Assembly: GCF_015291705.1 (NCBI RefSeq)
Contig: NZ_CP030050.1
Coordinates: forward strand, 9,549,001-9,613,000
Length of the DNA: 64,000 nt
Direction of reading: 5' to 3'
DNA from: Bradyrhizobium arachidis
Lineage (GTDB): Bacteria > Pseudomonadota > Alphaproteobacteria > Rhizobiales > Xanthobacteraceae
This document shows, piece by piece, positions 33,736-43,002 of this stretch (position 1 is the stretch's first letter; every line of letters begins with the position of its first letter). The notes under the pieces are model-generated. The model was not told where the DNA came from. It made no database searches and was given only the letters and a program-made list of their open reading frames with translations. The translations under genes and the position numbers were made by a program.

Positions 33736-33800
33736 AATTCAACGACAGAGACGCAGGGACATCAATACATCCCCGCGCGTCTCGCTCTCCAGCCAGCCCC

Positions 33801-35318
33801 TCAATCGACCGGCGCAAGCGCCTTCGCCGGCATGATCCGGAAGGCGCGTCCCTGCTTCATCCATGCTGCGCGCTCGTCGCGCAACAATGTTCTGCGAACC
33901 TTGCCTGAATCATCACGCGGCGGGGCGCTGACGAACTCGAAACTCTCAGGGTGCTTGTAGCGGCTGAGCCGGTCCTTCAGGAAGTCCGCCATGGCGTCGG
34001 CAATCGCCTGATCGTCGGCATTGGGCTCCGGCTCGATGATGGCGTGTACGCGCTGGCCCAATTCCGGATCGGGCAGTCCCACCACGACGCACGACCGCAC
34101 GCCCGGACACTCGGAGACGGCAGCCTCGACCTCGGCCGGATAGATGTTGGCACCGCCGCGCAGCACCATGTCGGCGAGACGGTCGCCGAGATAGAGGTAA
34201 CCTTCCGCATCCAGCCGGCCGATGTCGCCGAGCGACTCCCAGCCATCGGCACGACGCTTCGGCTCGGCGCCGAGATAGTGATAGGTGGCGTCCCTGCCGT
34301 CATTGTTGAGGAAATAGATCTCGCCAGTCTCTCCCGGCGCGACATCGTTGCCGTCCTCGCCGACGATGCGAAGTTTCGCCATCTCGCCGATCTTGCCGAC
34401 CGAGCCCTTGTGCGTCAGCCATTCCGTGCCTGATATGATGCAGGAGCCCTGCCGCTCGGTGCCGCCATAGAGCTCCCAGATGCGCTCGGGTCCGAGCCAG
34501 GAAATCCAGTTCTCCTTCAGCCAGGGCGGCATGGGAGCTGCCATGTGGAACACCGTCTGCAGACTCGACACATCGTAGGCGTTGCGCACATGCTCGGGCA
34601 GCGCCCAGATCCGGTGCATCATGGTCGGCACGAAATTGACCCACTGCACGCGCTCGCGCGCGATCTGGCGCAGCGTCTCCTCGGCGTCGAACTTGGTCAG
34701 GCCAGTGAGCTTGCCGCCCAAGAACAGCGCGTAGTGCGACACGATGAACGGCGCATTGTGATAGAGCGGACCGGGATTGAGCAGCGAAACCCCAAAGGGA
34801 ATGTTGAGCGGCGGCGCGGCAGCCGTGTCGATCACGGCCGGCTGATGATCGAGGATCACCTTCGGCCGGCCGGTCGAGCCGCCCGAGGTCATGGCTTTCC
34901 AGTAGCGCGCCACCGGCGGCGTCAGCGGCCCGTCCGAAAAACCTTCCGGCACGAAATCCGCAGGCAAGCGGTTCGGCGCGTTCCAGTCGGCCTCGCCGCC
35001 GACCACCAGCGCCGGCTTGAGGATGTCGAGCACGGCGGCGGCTTCGCCGCGCGGCAGCCGCCATGACAGCGAGGTCGGCGTCGCCCCGCACTTCCACACC
35101 GCGAAGGACGTCTCGAAGAACGCGTTGCCGTTGGGCAAACCGATCGCGACGAAATCGCCGGGCTTGACGCCCTTGGCCGCAAACGCCCGCGCGCGCCGAT
35201 TGGCGCCGCGCTCGAGCTCGTCCCATGTCAGCCTGTCCTGTCCATGCTGGACGGCGATCGTGCCTTGCGGTTTACGTTCAGCGTACCAGCGCGGCACATC
35301 GGACAGGGGCAGCAGCAT
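33801..35318 (-). CDS. AMP-dependent acyl-CoA synthetase
   Basis: 505 aa. P-loop motif YWKAMTSGGSTGRPKVI, adenylate motif WELYGGTERQG, the YLGDRLADMVLRGGANIYPAEVE hinge and the C-terminal lysine region PPRDDSGKVRRTLL. It activates a carboxylic acid to its CoA ester. The pattern is closer to the bile-acid/medium-chain CoA ligase group than to BclA, but the substrate cannot be fixed. It converges on the caspase-like gene after 65 bp. Confidence 0.92.
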   Translation of the reverse strand: MLLPLSDVPRWYAERKPQGTIAVQHGQDRLTWDELERGANRRARAFAAKGVKPGDFVAIGLPNGNAFFETSFAVWKCGATPTSLSWRLPRGEAAAVLDILKPALVVGGEADWNAPNRLPADFVPEGFSDGPLTPPVARYWKAMTSGGSTGRPKVILDHQPAVIDTAAAPPLNIPFGVSLLNPGPLYHNAPFIVSHYALFLGGKLTGLTKFDAEETLRQIARERVQWVNFVPTMMHRIWALPEHVRNAYDVSSLQTVFHMAAPMPPWLKENWISWLGPERIWELYGGTERQGSCIISGTEWLTHKGSVGKIGEMAKLRIVGEDGNDVAPGETGEIYFLNNDGRDATYHYLGAEPKRRADGWESLGDIGRLDAEGYLYLGDRLADMVLRGGANIYPAEVEAAVSECPGVRSCVVVGLPDPELGQRVHAIIEPEPNADDQAIADAMADFLKDRLSRYKHPESFEFVSAPPRDDSGKVRRTLLRDERAAWMKQGRAFRIMPAKALAPVD

Positions 35319-35505
35319 CGGGCGTTTCCACTTTATCTTCTTGGCGTCGCCTCATGACGAGGCCTCGCGGCATGAACTGTAACAGCGAGCCGACAGGGCG
35401 CTGTAACTTCGGGGCCACGTCAAGCAAAAAATGTCAGCATTCCAGCCATGAAATTCCCGAGTTCCATGGGTGACAACCCGGCGATAAAGGGGCAAAAATC
35501 CGGCT

Positions 35506-35527
35506 CGACTCAGTTCGGGTTGAGTCG
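35506..35527. repeat. Inverted repeat before a secreted-protein gene
   Basis: CGACTCA and TGAGTCG are separated by eight bases, 22 bp before the gene at 35549. It could be an operator or an mRNA hairpin. The rest of 35319-35548 shows no gene. Confidence 0.35.
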
Positions 35528-35548
35528 TGTAAGGAATGCTCTCGTAAA

Positions 35549-36166
35549 ATGTCAGTTGTAGTTGCATCGCGTCGTGCGGCGCCGCTCGTTGCCGCAGCAG
35601 GAGTTTTTCTGCTGATGGCGTCGCATGCCCAGGCGCAATGGTGGAAGCGCGCGCCGGTCGATTTCGAGGAATGCGCTGACGCTGCCGAGAAGGCCGCAAA
35701 CAAGACCGAGAAGACCGCCCAGCTCGCCGACTGCAACGCCAAATTCGCCGGCCGACGCAAACCGGGCGGCGGCTATTCCTATTACGACTTCCTCCAGGAC
35801 CGCACCTTCGACATCGCCGGCCCCAATCCGACGCCGGAAGAGCAGAAGAAGATCGACGAATCCTACACCGCCTATCTCGCCAAGCAGCGCCGCAGCAACG
35901 AGGCGGCGCAAGCCACCGCGCGTCAGCAGCGCGAGCAGCAGGAACAGCAGGTGCAGCAACTCCAGCAGGTCGCGCTACGCACCGAGGCCGAGCGCGTGCC
36001 GATGCCGGTCGAGCGGCCCAAGGTGCAGCAGGCTGTCGGCCAGCGAAAGGGTGCGCCCTGCACCAAGGGCTCATTCTCCTGCGAATGGCCGCGCCTGTCG
36101 GAAAGCTTGAATGAACTGAAGAAGCTGTTCAATCCGGCGCCGAGCAAGCCGGCGAAGAAGGGGTGA
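35549..36166 (+). CDS. Secreted glutamine-rich protein of unknown function
   Basis: 205 aa. A signal peptide (RRAAPLVAAAGVFLLMASHAQA) is followed by a mature protein with a charged start (WWKRAPVDFEECADAAEKA), a coiled-coil and Gln-rich middle (ATARQQREQQEQQVQQLQQ) and a C-terminal pair of cysteines (APCTKGSFSC). Periplasmic location is likely. I do not recognise the family. A family A repeat follows it. Confidence 0.75.
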   Translation: MSVVVASRRAAPLVAAAGVFLLMASHAQAQWWKRAPVDFEECADAAEKAANKTEKTAQLADCNAKFAGRRKPGGGYSYYDFLQDRTFDIAGPNPTPEEQKKIDESYTAYLAKQRRSNEAAQATARQQREQQEQQVQQLQQVALRTEAERVPMPVERPKVQQAVGQRKGAPCTKGSFSCEWPRLSESLNELKKLFNPAPSKPAKKG

Positions 36167-36182
36167 GCTTCTCGCACTGACT

Positions 36183-36309
36183 GGTAGAGTGGGCAAAGGC
36201 GCGCCTTTGCGCGGCGTGCCGACCACATTCTGACGAGACAGAGAAGGTGGGCACGCTTCCGCCTTCGCTCTTCGAGCTTTGGCGGACAAGTCGCTTTGGC
36301 CACCCTACG
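36183..36309. repeat. Intergenic palindromic repeat, family A copy 3
   Basis: A diverged, longer copy: GTAGAGTGGGCAAAGGCG on the left and CTTTGGCCACCCTAC on the right, with the inner GTGGGCACGCTTC block. Compare 930-1017, 3439-3526 and 56789-56880. It separates two convergent genes. Confidence 0.7.
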
Positions 36310-36320
36310 AGAGCGTCACT

Positions 36321-36524
36321 TCAGCTCGGACGCTTCTTCCCGTTTCGCTTCGGTACGACGACCGGCGTAGTCGCGGGCGGTGTTGGACTGCCCAATTGCG
36401 ACCTGCTCTCCTGCAATCGCCGGTCATAGCCGGGTGAGTTCATGACGGTCGGCGGCCTTGCCTCGGCGAATGTCGAAGCGGCGAGCGCGACGAGCGCAAA
36501 CCCGATCAGCAAACAACGCCTCAT
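36321..36524 (-). CDS. Small secreted protein of unknown function
   Basis: 67 aa with an excellent ribosome site (AGGAGGTGCGCG before the ATG). A signal peptide (RRCLLIGFALVALAASTFAEA) precedes a short basic, proline-rich mature part ending KRNGKKRPS. The gene follows the reductase gene on the same strand after 17 bp, so they may be co-transcribed. No family recognised. Confidence 0.65.
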   Translation of the reverse strand: MRRCLLIGFALVALAASTFAEARPPTVMNSPGYDRRLQESRSQLGSPTPPATTPVVVPKRNGKKRPS

Positions 36525-36541
36525 CGCGCACCTCCTGGCAC

Positions 36542-37549
36542 TCAAGCCGTCCCGCGGATCTGCTGCGGCGTCAGCCGGGGCGGGCCATTGCCTGCGGCTT
36601 CCGCCTCCCTGATCAGCGCAACAATGCGGCGCATCAGCGGCACCTCGACATGGTTCTGCTCGGCGAGCGCGATGACCGCGCCCTGGAGATAGTCGATCTC
36701 GGTCTTGCGGCCCTGCTTCAGATCCTGCCACATCGAGGAGCGCGCCTCGGGATCGATCTTCATCGTGCGTCCGAGGATCGCGTTGAAGATCATGTCGGGC
36801 AGCCGCAGCAAGGTCGGAGACCAGTTCATCGGGATCGGCGTCGACGACACCGGCGTGATGCCGGCTGCCTTCAGCGCGGCCAGGCCCTCCGCCATCTGGT
36901 CGGCGAACAATCTCCGCCAGTTGCGGTTCGCCAATTGCGCAGCGAGCGGCATATCGGACAATGCGCTGAGCGCGTTGTTCAGATTGATGATCAGCTTGCC
37001 CCATTGCACGCCGGTGATGTCACCGCTGGCGCGCATCGTAAGACCGGGCACCGAGAGCGCCGCGGCGGTGTTCGCCTCATCCTCTCCGATATGGATGTCG
37101 CCGGAGGTCGAACGGTGGAAACGCCCCTCGCCCATCGCGATCACGTTGAACGGCACCATGCCCGCGAGCACGCGCCGGCCACCGAGGCGCTCGCGCAGCA
37201 CCGCGACATTGCCGATGCCGTTCTGCAGCGAAACGATCACCGCGTCCGGCGGCGCATGCCGGGCGATCTGGTCGGCGACATCGGCTGTGTCGGCGCTCTT
37301 CACCGTGACCAGCACGATGCCGGCGCTGTGGAAGATGGCCGGGTCTTCCGACAGCGCGAGCTGGCCGGCACCGAGCCTTGTCTCGGAGCCGTCGAAATCG
37401 GTCAGCCGGAGGCCGGACCGCTCGATCTCGGTCTTCACCCGCGGCCGCACCAGCAGCGCGACGCGGCGGTGGGATGCGGCCAGCATGCCGCCGACGAAAC
37501 AGCCGATGGCGCCTGCGCCGGCCACCACGATCGGTCGATCGGTAACCAC
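36542..37549 (-). CDS. 2-dehydropantoate 2-reductase family protein
   Basis: 335 aa, GTG start with GGGGAG upstream. NADPH-binding IVVAGAGAIGCFVGGMLAA at the N-terminus, VIVSLQNGIGNV, and the C-terminal catalytic Lys region GVQWGKLIINLNNALSAL with SSMWQDLKQGRKTEIDYLQG. The last motif is typical of genuine PanE, so this copy is the stronger candidate for pantothenate synthesis than 10031-11005; both assignments are by sequence only. Confidence 0.9.
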   Translation of the reverse strand: MVTDRPIVVAGAGAIGCFVGGMLAASHRRVALLVRPRVKTEIERSGLRLTDFDGSETRLGAGQLALSEDPAIFHSAGIVLVTVKSADTADVADQIARHAPPDAVIVSLQNGIGNVAVLRERLGGRRVLAGMVPFNVIAMGEGRFHRSTSGDIHIGEDEANTAAALSVPGLTMRASGDITGVQWGKLIINLNNALSALSDMPLAAQLANRNWRRLFADQMAEGLAALKAAGITPVSSTPIPMNWSPTLLRLPDMIFNAILGRTMKIDPEARSSMWQDLKQGRKTEIDYLQGAVIALAEQNHVEVPLMRRIVALIREAEAAGNGPPRLTPQQIRGTA

Positions 37550-37714
37550 CAGATCTTGCTCCCCTTAACGACCCGCCTTCGATAGCAGAGGCAGCGTCGG
37601 CTGCCCATTGGTTGCGACGCATTCGCCTTGTAACCGTCATGAGAGCCTCATATGTTTTCGCCCCGGGGGCTGTCAGCGGCGAGCGCTCGCCGACGGAGAA
37701 CGAAGGAGAGCACC

Positions 37715-38317
37715 ATGGGTCTACTCGACGTCCTCAACGGCATGCAGAACGGCCCCCGTGGCCCGAGCACGCCAAGCTCCGAGCAATCCTCCGGCGGCAT
37801 GTCGCCGATGACCATGGCGCTGCTCGGCCTGCTTGCCTGGAAGGCTTTCAAGCACATGACCGCAGGCCAGCCCGACGCAGCGCCGGCATCGCAGCAGCGC
37901 TCGCCGCTGCCGCCTCCGACGCAGGTCAATACCGGCAGCAGCGCGCTTCCCGGTGGCCCCGGCGGTAGCGGCGGTCTCAGCGACCTGCTCAAGGGCGGCC
38001 TCGGCGGCCTGCTCGCAGGCGGCGCGGCCGGCACCGTGCTCAGCGGCGGGCTCGGCGACCTCCTCAACCAGCTTCAGCAGGGCGGCCACGGCGAGGCCGC
38101 GAATTCCTGGGTCGGCAAGGGTGAGAACAAGGCAATCGCGCCCGGCGATCTCGCCAATGCGCTCGGTGCCGACCAGATCGAGAGCCTGTCCTCCCAGAGC
38201 GGCCTGTCGCGGGAAGAACTGCTCTCCGGCCTCAGCCAATATCTGCCGCAGGTAGTCGACCATCTGACGCCGGACGGACGGCTGCCGACGGAGAACGAGC
38301 TGTCGGGCAGAATTTAA
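37715..38317 (+). CDS. YidB-like / DUF937 protein
   Basis: 200 aa, with AAGGAG before the ATG. The N-terminal part is MGLLDVLNGMQNG and a low-complexity stretch rich in Gly, Ser and Pro; the C-terminal part is the DUF937 fold: NSWVGKGENKAIAPGDLANALG, then LSREELLSGLSQYLPQVVDHLTP. YidB-like proteins are cytoplasmic and of unknown function. The glycine-rich central region (PGGSGGLSDLLKGGLGG) is probably flexible. Confidence 0.88.
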   Translation: MGLLDVLNGMQNGPRGPSTPSSEQSSGGMSPMTMALLGLLAWKAFKHMTAGQPDAAPASQQRSPLPPPTQVNTGSSALPGGPGGSGGLSDLLKGGLGGLLAGGAAGTVLSGGLGDLLNQLQQGGHGEAANSWVGKGENKAIAPGDLANALGADQIESLSSQSGLSREELLSGLSQYLPQVVDHLTPDGRLPTENELSGRI

Positions 38318-38338
38318 TCGAACTGGTCTGCCTGGCTT

Positions 38339-38407
38339 GAGCATGATCTTTCGGAAGGCCGCTGCACACCTTGCGCTAAGGCGGCCCTCCGGGTCCGGAT
38401 CATGCTC
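38339..38407. repeat. GAGCATGATC inverted repeat
   Basis: GAGCATGATC (38339-38348) and GATCATGCTC (38398-38407) form the outer stem, and AAGGCCGC/GCGGCC the inner stem. It follows the DUF937 gene and may work as its terminator. Confidence 0.6.
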
Positions 38408-38436
38408 TCTACACCTTCACGAAGGGGAGCACTGTC

Positions 38437-38709
38437 ATGAGTTTCGGCGGCCTGTTGTGGATCATCATCGTCGGCTTCGTCGCCGGCCTCATTGCGCGCT
38501 GGCTGGCACCGGGACCGAACAACCCGAGCGGCTTCATCCTCACCACCATCCTCGGTATTGCCGGCGCGTTCCTCGCCACCTTCATCGGCCAGGCCATCGG
38601 CCACTACAGCCCCGACCAGGGCGCCGGCTTCATCATGGCCACGATCGGCGCGGTGGTGGTGCTGTTCATCTGGCACCGGCTGGTCGCGAGCGGCGTGATA
38701 AAAGGGTAG
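38437..38709 (+). CDS. GlsB/YeaQ/YmgE-family stress membrane protein
   Basis: 90 aa with three membrane segments (LLWIIIVGFVAGLIARWLAPG, FILTTILGIAGAFLATFIGQA and IMATIGAVVVLFIWHRL). The GxxAGxxARWLxPG start is the hallmark of the transglycosylase-associated protein family, small inner-membrane proteins induced by stress. It is preceded by a good ribosome site and by the GAGCATGATC hairpin. Confidence 0.9.
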   Translation: MSFGGLLWIIIVGFVAGLIARWLAPGPNNPSGFILTTILGIAGAFLATFIGQAIGHYSPDQGAGFIMATIGAVVVLFIWHRLVASGVIKG

Positions 38710-38754
38710 CGGGCTAAGGCGCCAATAATAGAGAGAGGCAAACTGCCTCCTCGC

Positions 38755-38840
38755 CGTCATGCCCGGGCTTGACCCGGGCATCCACGTCTTTCGGTTCGCG
38801 CGGCGACACGTGGACGGCCGGGTCAGGCCCGGCCATGACG
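38755..38840. repeat. Intergenic inverted repeat, family C
   Basis: CGTCATGCCCGGGC on the left and GCCCGGCCATGACG on the right, with the inner CCACGTCTTT region forming a partial second stem. It lies between the convergent GlsB-like and SDR genes and could end transcription from both. Confidence 0.75.
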
Positions 38841-38860
38841 TGGAGAGAGCGGGATAGCCA

Positions 38861-39646
38861 TCACGTAATCAAATGCATCCCCGCATCCATGCGCACGACC
38901 TCGCCGGTCATGTTGCTGGAGGCCGGCATCGCCAGGAAGCAGACCAGCTGCGCGATGTCCTCGGCGCTTGATGCGACCTTCAGCGGCACCTTCGCGATCA
39001 CGCTGTCGCGCACCTGTTTTGCCTGTTCCTCGCCACGGCCCTTGGTGAACCAGGGGGTGTCGATATAGCCGGGGCAAACCGTGTTGACGCGGATCAAGGG
39101 CGCCAGCGCACGCGACAGCGACAGGGTCATCGTGTTGAGCGCGCCCTTGCTCGCAGCATAGGCGATCGACGAGCCGACGCCGCTGATCCCGGCGACGGAG
39201 GAAATGTTGACCACGGCGGATGGGCGCCCCGACGCGTTCGCACCGGCCTCAAGCAGGCTGCGCGCCGCGCGCACCATCTGGAACGGGCCGATGGTGTTGA
39301 CGCCGTAGAGTCGTTGGAAATCTTCCGCCGAGAGCCCGTCGAGATTGCCATGGGCGACATGCTTGGTGATGCCGGCATTGTTGACGAGGATATCGAGCTT
39401 GCCCCAGCCGCCGGCTGCCGCAACGATCTTGCGGCAATCCTCGTCCTTCGAGACGTCGCCCTGCACGACCAGCACCTCAGCCGCGCCCGCCTTGCGGCAC
39501 ACTTCCGCCGTTGCCTCGGCTTCCTTCTGGCTCGACGAATAATTGATGACGAGCCGCGCCCCGCTCCGCGCGAGAATTTCCGCGGTTGCGGCGCCAAGGC
39601 CGGAGGCCGATCCCGTCACGATTGCGTACAGACTGTCTTGAGCCAT
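38861..39646 (-). CDS. Short-chain dehydrogenase/reductase
   Basis: 261 aa. Cofactor motif VTGSASGLGAATAEIL (residues 9-24), VNNAG in ILVNNAGITKH, the catalytic Ser in SSVAGISGVGSS and the YAASKGAL motif with Tyr and Lys. The start at 39646 has GGAAGG upstream. It reduces or oxidises a beta-hydroxy/keto compound, possibly a 3-hydroxyacyl-CoA, given the adjacent acyl-CoA genes. It is divergent from the acyl-CoA dehydrogenase operon. Confidence 0.93.
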   Translation of the reverse strand: MAQDSLYAIVTGSASGLGAATAEILARSGARLVINYSSSQKEAEATAEVCRKAGAAEVLVVQGDVSKDEDCRKIVAAAGGWGKLDILVNNAGITKHVAHGNLDGLSAEDFQRLYGVNTIGPFQMVRAARSLLEAGANASGRPSAVVNISSVAGISGVGSSIAYAASKGALNTMTLSLSRALAPLIRVNTVCPGYIDTPWFTKGRGEEQAKQVRDSVIAKVPLKVASSAEDIAQLVCFLAMPASSNMTGEVVRMDAGMHLIT

Positions 39647-39729
39647 CCGGATGTCCTTCCCCTGTATCTGATGCAAGCCTTCGTTGGCCCTCTTTAGCGA
39701 GTTTGCCGCGCCCTGCAAATCGAGCAAAC

Positions 39730-39742
39730 TCCGCTAAGCGGA
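39730..39742. promoter_or_regulatory. Palindrome in the SDR/acyl-CoA dehydrogenase divergent region
   Basis: TCCGCT-A-AGCGGA is a perfect inverted repeat around one central base; GTTGA-N7-TCAAC at 39773-39789 is a second one nearby. Both lie in the 244-bp divergent region (39647-39890), which shows no gene. Confidence 0.35.
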
Positions 39743-39890
39743 ATTAGCTTATCGCCCATGCCCGCGCCGCAGGTTGACCTGCGATCAACGCTTGTCAGGG
39801 CCATGGCTTTTTCCGATCATCGGGCGCAAGAAGACACTGCGCGCCGCCCCATCAGGCCGGACGCGCCAATGGCAAAACACGGGGAACGCT

Positions 39891-40955
39891 GTGGCGGAGA
39901 GTGACAATATCGTCGTCGAGACCGCGGAGAAAATCTTCGCCGATCTCGCCGATCCGCAAACCATCAACAACGACAAGACGAATTCCTGGCAGGCGCCGCT
40001 GTGGCAGGCGCTGAGCGAAGCCGGCCTGCCGCTGTCCTGGGTGCCCGACGATCTCGGCGGCTCCGGCGCGAGCCTTGCCGACGGTTTTGCCTTGCTGAAC
40101 GCCGCCGGCCGTTTCGCGGTCGCGGTTCCCCTGGCCGAAACCATGCTCGCCGGCTGGCTGCTGGCGCAGGCGAAGATCGCCTCGCCCGAGCGCGAGATGA
40201 CCGTGCTGCCGGCAAGCCCGAAGGATCGCATCACGATCGATGCCGACGGCGCGCTCTCTGGCCGCAGCCGCGGCGTGCCCTTCGCCAAGGCGGCGAAACA
40301 TTTCGCGGTGCTGGCGCACGGCAAGGACGGCGTTTCCATCGCGCTGGTCGATGCGAGCAAGGCGCGGATCGAGTCCGGGCTCAATGTCGGCTACGACCAC
40401 AGCGATACCGTGACGCTCGACAAGGTCCAGCCGGTCACCATCAAGGCCGCGCCTGATGGCGTTGACCAGACCAATCTGATGCTGATGGGCGGCGTCGCGC
40501 GCAGCCTCCAGATCGCAGGCGCGCTGGAATCGATGCTCGACATCTCCGTGCGCTATTCCAACGAGCGCGTCGCCTTCGAGAAGAAGATTTCGAAATTCCA
40601 GGCGGTGCAGCACAATCTCGCACGCCTCGCCGGCGAATCTGCCGCGGCGCTCGCGGCAGCAACGTCCGCAGCCGACGCCATCGCGAATGCAAAATCGTTT
40701 AACGACGAGGTCTACCTCGAAGCCGCCTCGGCAAAGATCCGCTGCGCGGAAGCTGCAGAGAAAGGCGGCGGCATCGCCCATCAGGTTCACGGCGCGATCG
40801 GCTTCACCATGGAGCACATCCTGCACCGCTATTCGCTGCGCGCGCTGGCCTGGCGCGACGACTTTGGTTCGGAGAGCCACTGGGCGGTCGAGCTCGGCAA
40901 GCTGGTGGCAAACCGCGGCGCCGACGAATTGTGGCCGCTCGTGGCTTCGCGTTGA
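39891..40955 (+). CDS. Acyl-CoA dehydrogenase, small-subunit-like
   Basis: 354 aa from a GTG start with GGGGAA upstream. The middle shows the weakened FAD region (AGWLLAQAKIASPE) and the C-terminal block has RYSNERVAFEKKISKFQAVQHNLARLAGES, then IAHQVHGAIGFTMEHILHRYS. This is the usual divergence of a non-catalytic or partner subunit, like PimD or CaiA-type partners. It pairs with the next gene (16 bp gap), so the two may form a heteromeric acyl-CoA dehydrogenase. Confidence 0.88.
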   Translation: MAESDNIVVETAEKIFADLADPQTINNDKTNSWQAPLWQALSEAGLPLSWVPDDLGGSGASLADGFALLNAAGRFAVAVPLAETMLAGWLLAQAKIASPEREMTVLPASPKDRITIDADGALSGRSRGVPFAKAAKHFAVLAHGKDGVSIALVDASKARIESGLNVGYDHSDTVTLDKVQPVTIKAAPDGVDQTNLMLMGGVARSLQIAGALESMLDISVRYSNERVAFEKKISKFQAVQHNLARLAGESAAALAAATSAADAIANAKSFNDEVYLEAASAKIRCAEAAEKGGGIAHQVHGAIGFTMEHILHRYSLRALAWRDDFGSESHWAVELGKLVANRGADELWPLVASR

Positions 40956-40971
40956 TCGGGAGACGAAACAC

Positions 40972-42132
40972 ATGACCGCTGCCCTTCGTTTCGATCCGAT
41001 CCGCCTGCCCGAGAAGTGCGAGCAACTGCGCAAGGAAGTGCGCGCGTTCCTCGCCGAAGAGATCGCCGCCGGTACCTTCGATCCGCACAAGCCCAACCGC
41101 GAGGACACCGACGCGCCGGAATTCTCTCGCCGGGTCGGCGCCAAGGGCTGGCTGGGGATGACCTGGCCGAAGAAATATGGCGGCCAGGAGCGCTCCTTCC
41201 TCGAGCGCTACGTCGTCACCGAGGAGATGCGCGTCGCCAACGCGCCGACGCGGCGCTTCTTCGTCGCCGACCGCCAGAGCGGGCCGGTGCTGCTGAAATA
41301 CGCGCCCGAGCACATCAAGATGGAGATCTTGCCGCGCATCTGCCGCGGCGAGATCTGCTTCGCGATCGGCATGAGCGAGCCGAACTCCGGCTCGGACCTG
41401 TTCGCGGCGAAGACGCGCGCGACCAAGACCGACGGCGGCTATCTCATCAACGGCACAAAAATCTGGACCTCGTCGGCGCATATCGCCGATTACATGATCG
41501 CGATCTTCCGGACCTCACAGCCGACCAAGGAAAACCGCCGTCACGGCCTGACACAATTTCTGGTCAAGATGAAGCAGCCGGGCATCAAGGTGAATCCGAT
41601 CGGCCAGATCACCGGCCAGTACGAGTTCAACGAAGTCGTCTTTACGGACTTCTTCGTGCCAGAAGATCACGTGCTCGGTGAAGTCGACGGCGCCTGGAAG
41701 CAAGCGACGAGCGAGCTCGCGTATGAACGCAGCGGTCCCGAGCGCTTCCTCGAGACCTACTATGTGCTAACCGAGTTGGTTCGCGCGGTCGGCCCCAACC
41801 CGGACACGCGCAGCGCCGAAGGCATCGGCCGTCTCGTCGCCCAGCTCCACACCATGCGGCGCATGTCGGTCTCGGTGGCCGGCATGCTGGCGGCCGGCAA
41901 GGAGCCGGTGGTCGAGGCCTCCATCGTCAAGGACATCGGCACGGTCTGGGAGCAACAGCTTCCGCACCGTGTGCGCGATCTCGCCGCCTTCGTCGAGGAG
42001 ACCGCGACCAACCGCGAGACGCTGGAGCGGCAGCTCGACTTCGCCATCAAGACCGCGCCGAAACTCACCATCCAGGGCGGCACCACCGAGGTGCTGCGCG
42101 GCATCATCGCCCGCGGATTGGGCCTGCGCTAA
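40972..42132 (+). CDS. Acyl-CoA dehydrogenase, large-subunit-like
   Basis: 386 aa. The catalytic member of the pair: WLGMTWPKKYGGQERSFLER, EICFAIGMSEPNSGSDLFAAKT (FAD site), and the C-terminal KLTIQGGTTEVLRGIIARGLGL. Layout and neighbours resemble the pimeloyl/dicarboxyl-CoA dehydrogenase pairs (PimC-PimD) of related bacteria, so a dicarboxylyl-CoA such as adipyl-CoA is a reasonable substrate for the box pathway next door (inference). Confidence 0.9.
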   Translation: MTAALRFDPIRLPEKCEQLRKEVRAFLAEEIAAGTFDPHKPNREDTDAPEFSRRVGAKGWLGMTWPKKYGGQERSFLERYVVTEEMRVANAPTRRFFVADRQSGPVLLKYAPEHIKMEILPRICRGEICFAIGMSEPNSGSDLFAAKTRATKTDGGYLINGTKIWTSSAHIADYMIAIFRTSQPTKENRRHGLTQFLVKMKQPGIKVNPIGQITGQYEFNEVVFTDFFVPEDHVLGEVDGAWKQATSELAYERSGPERFLETYYVLTELVRAVGPNPDTRSAEGIGRLVAQLHTMRRMSVSVAGMLAAGKEPVVEASIVKDIGTVWEQQLPHRVRDLAAFVEETATNRETLERQLDFAIKTAPKLTIQGGTTEVLRGIIARGLGLR

Positions 42133-42148
42133 TTCAATCGAGGACACC

Positions 42149-42967
42149 ATGAGCACGTATACAGATATCGGCGTCGAGAAGGTCGGACACGTCGGCACCA
42201 TCGAAATCCGCCGTCCGCCGCTCAATTTCTTCGACATCTCGCTGATCAACCAGATCGCGGACGCGCTCGACGAGTTCGACCGCGACATCGAGATCCGCGC
42301 CTCGGTTCTCTCGGCACAGGGCAAGGCATTCTGCGCCGGCGCTAATTTCGGCGATCCGGCGCGACAGGCGCAGGAAGCGCGCGAGGCCGAGAAGAAGGCA
42401 AAGGGCGATCCGGCTGACAATCTTGGGCCGATCAGCCATCTCTACATCCAGGCCGTGCGCATCTTCCGCGCCAAGAAGCCGATCGTTGCCGCCGTGCAGG
42501 GCGCGGCCATCGGCGGCGGCCTGGGCCTTGCGGTATCGGCGGACTTCCGCGTCACCTGTCCCGAAGCGCGCTTCTCTGCGAACTTCACCAAGCTGGGCTT
42601 TCATCCCGGCTTCGGCCTGACCGTGACGCTGCCCGAGCTGATCGGCAAGAACAACGCCGAGTTGATGTTCTACACCAGCCGCCGCGTCACCGGCGAAGAG
42701 GCGGTGAAATGGGGTCTCGCCAACGAGCTCGTCCCGCAGGACCAGGTCAAGGCGGCCGCGATGAAGCTCGCGGGCGAGATCGCCGAATGCTCGCCGCTCG
42801 GCCTGCTCTCCACCCGCGCCACGATGCGCAATGGCCTCGCCGACCGCGTCATGGCCGCGACCAATCACGAGCTCGCCGAGCAGACCCGCCTGCGCGCGAC
42901 GGAGGACTTCAAGGAAGGCGTGAAGGCCACGGAAGAGCGGCGCGCGGCGAATTTTAAGGGGCGGTAG
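42149..42967 (+). CDS. Enoyl-CoA hydratase/isomerase family protein
   Basis: 272 aa crotonase. VGHVGTIEIRRPPLNFFDI, the oxyanion segment GKAFCAGANFGDP and PIVAAVQGAAIGGGLGLAVSADFRV. The start at 42149 follows GAGGACACC. It is the third gene of the operon 39891-42967 (17 bp after the dehydrogenase) and would hydrate the enoyl-CoA those dehydrogenases make. A strong terminator follows. Confidence 0.9.
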   Translation: MSTYTDIGVEKVGHVGTIEIRRPPLNFFDISLINQIADALDEFDRDIEIRASVLSAQGKAFCAGANFGDPARQAQEAREAEKKAKGDPADNLGPISHLYIQAVRIFRAKKPIVAAVQGAAIGGGLGLAVSADFRVTCPEARFSANFTKLGFHPGFGLTVTLPELIGKNNAELMFYTSRRVTGEEAVKWGLANELVPQDQVKAAAMKLAGEIAECSPLGLLSTRATMRNGLADRVMAATNHELAEQTRLRATEDFKEGVKATEERRAANFKGR

Positions 42968-43002
42968 CTCGCCTCATCCCGCCACTTCGGCCACCGAACT
43001 GC

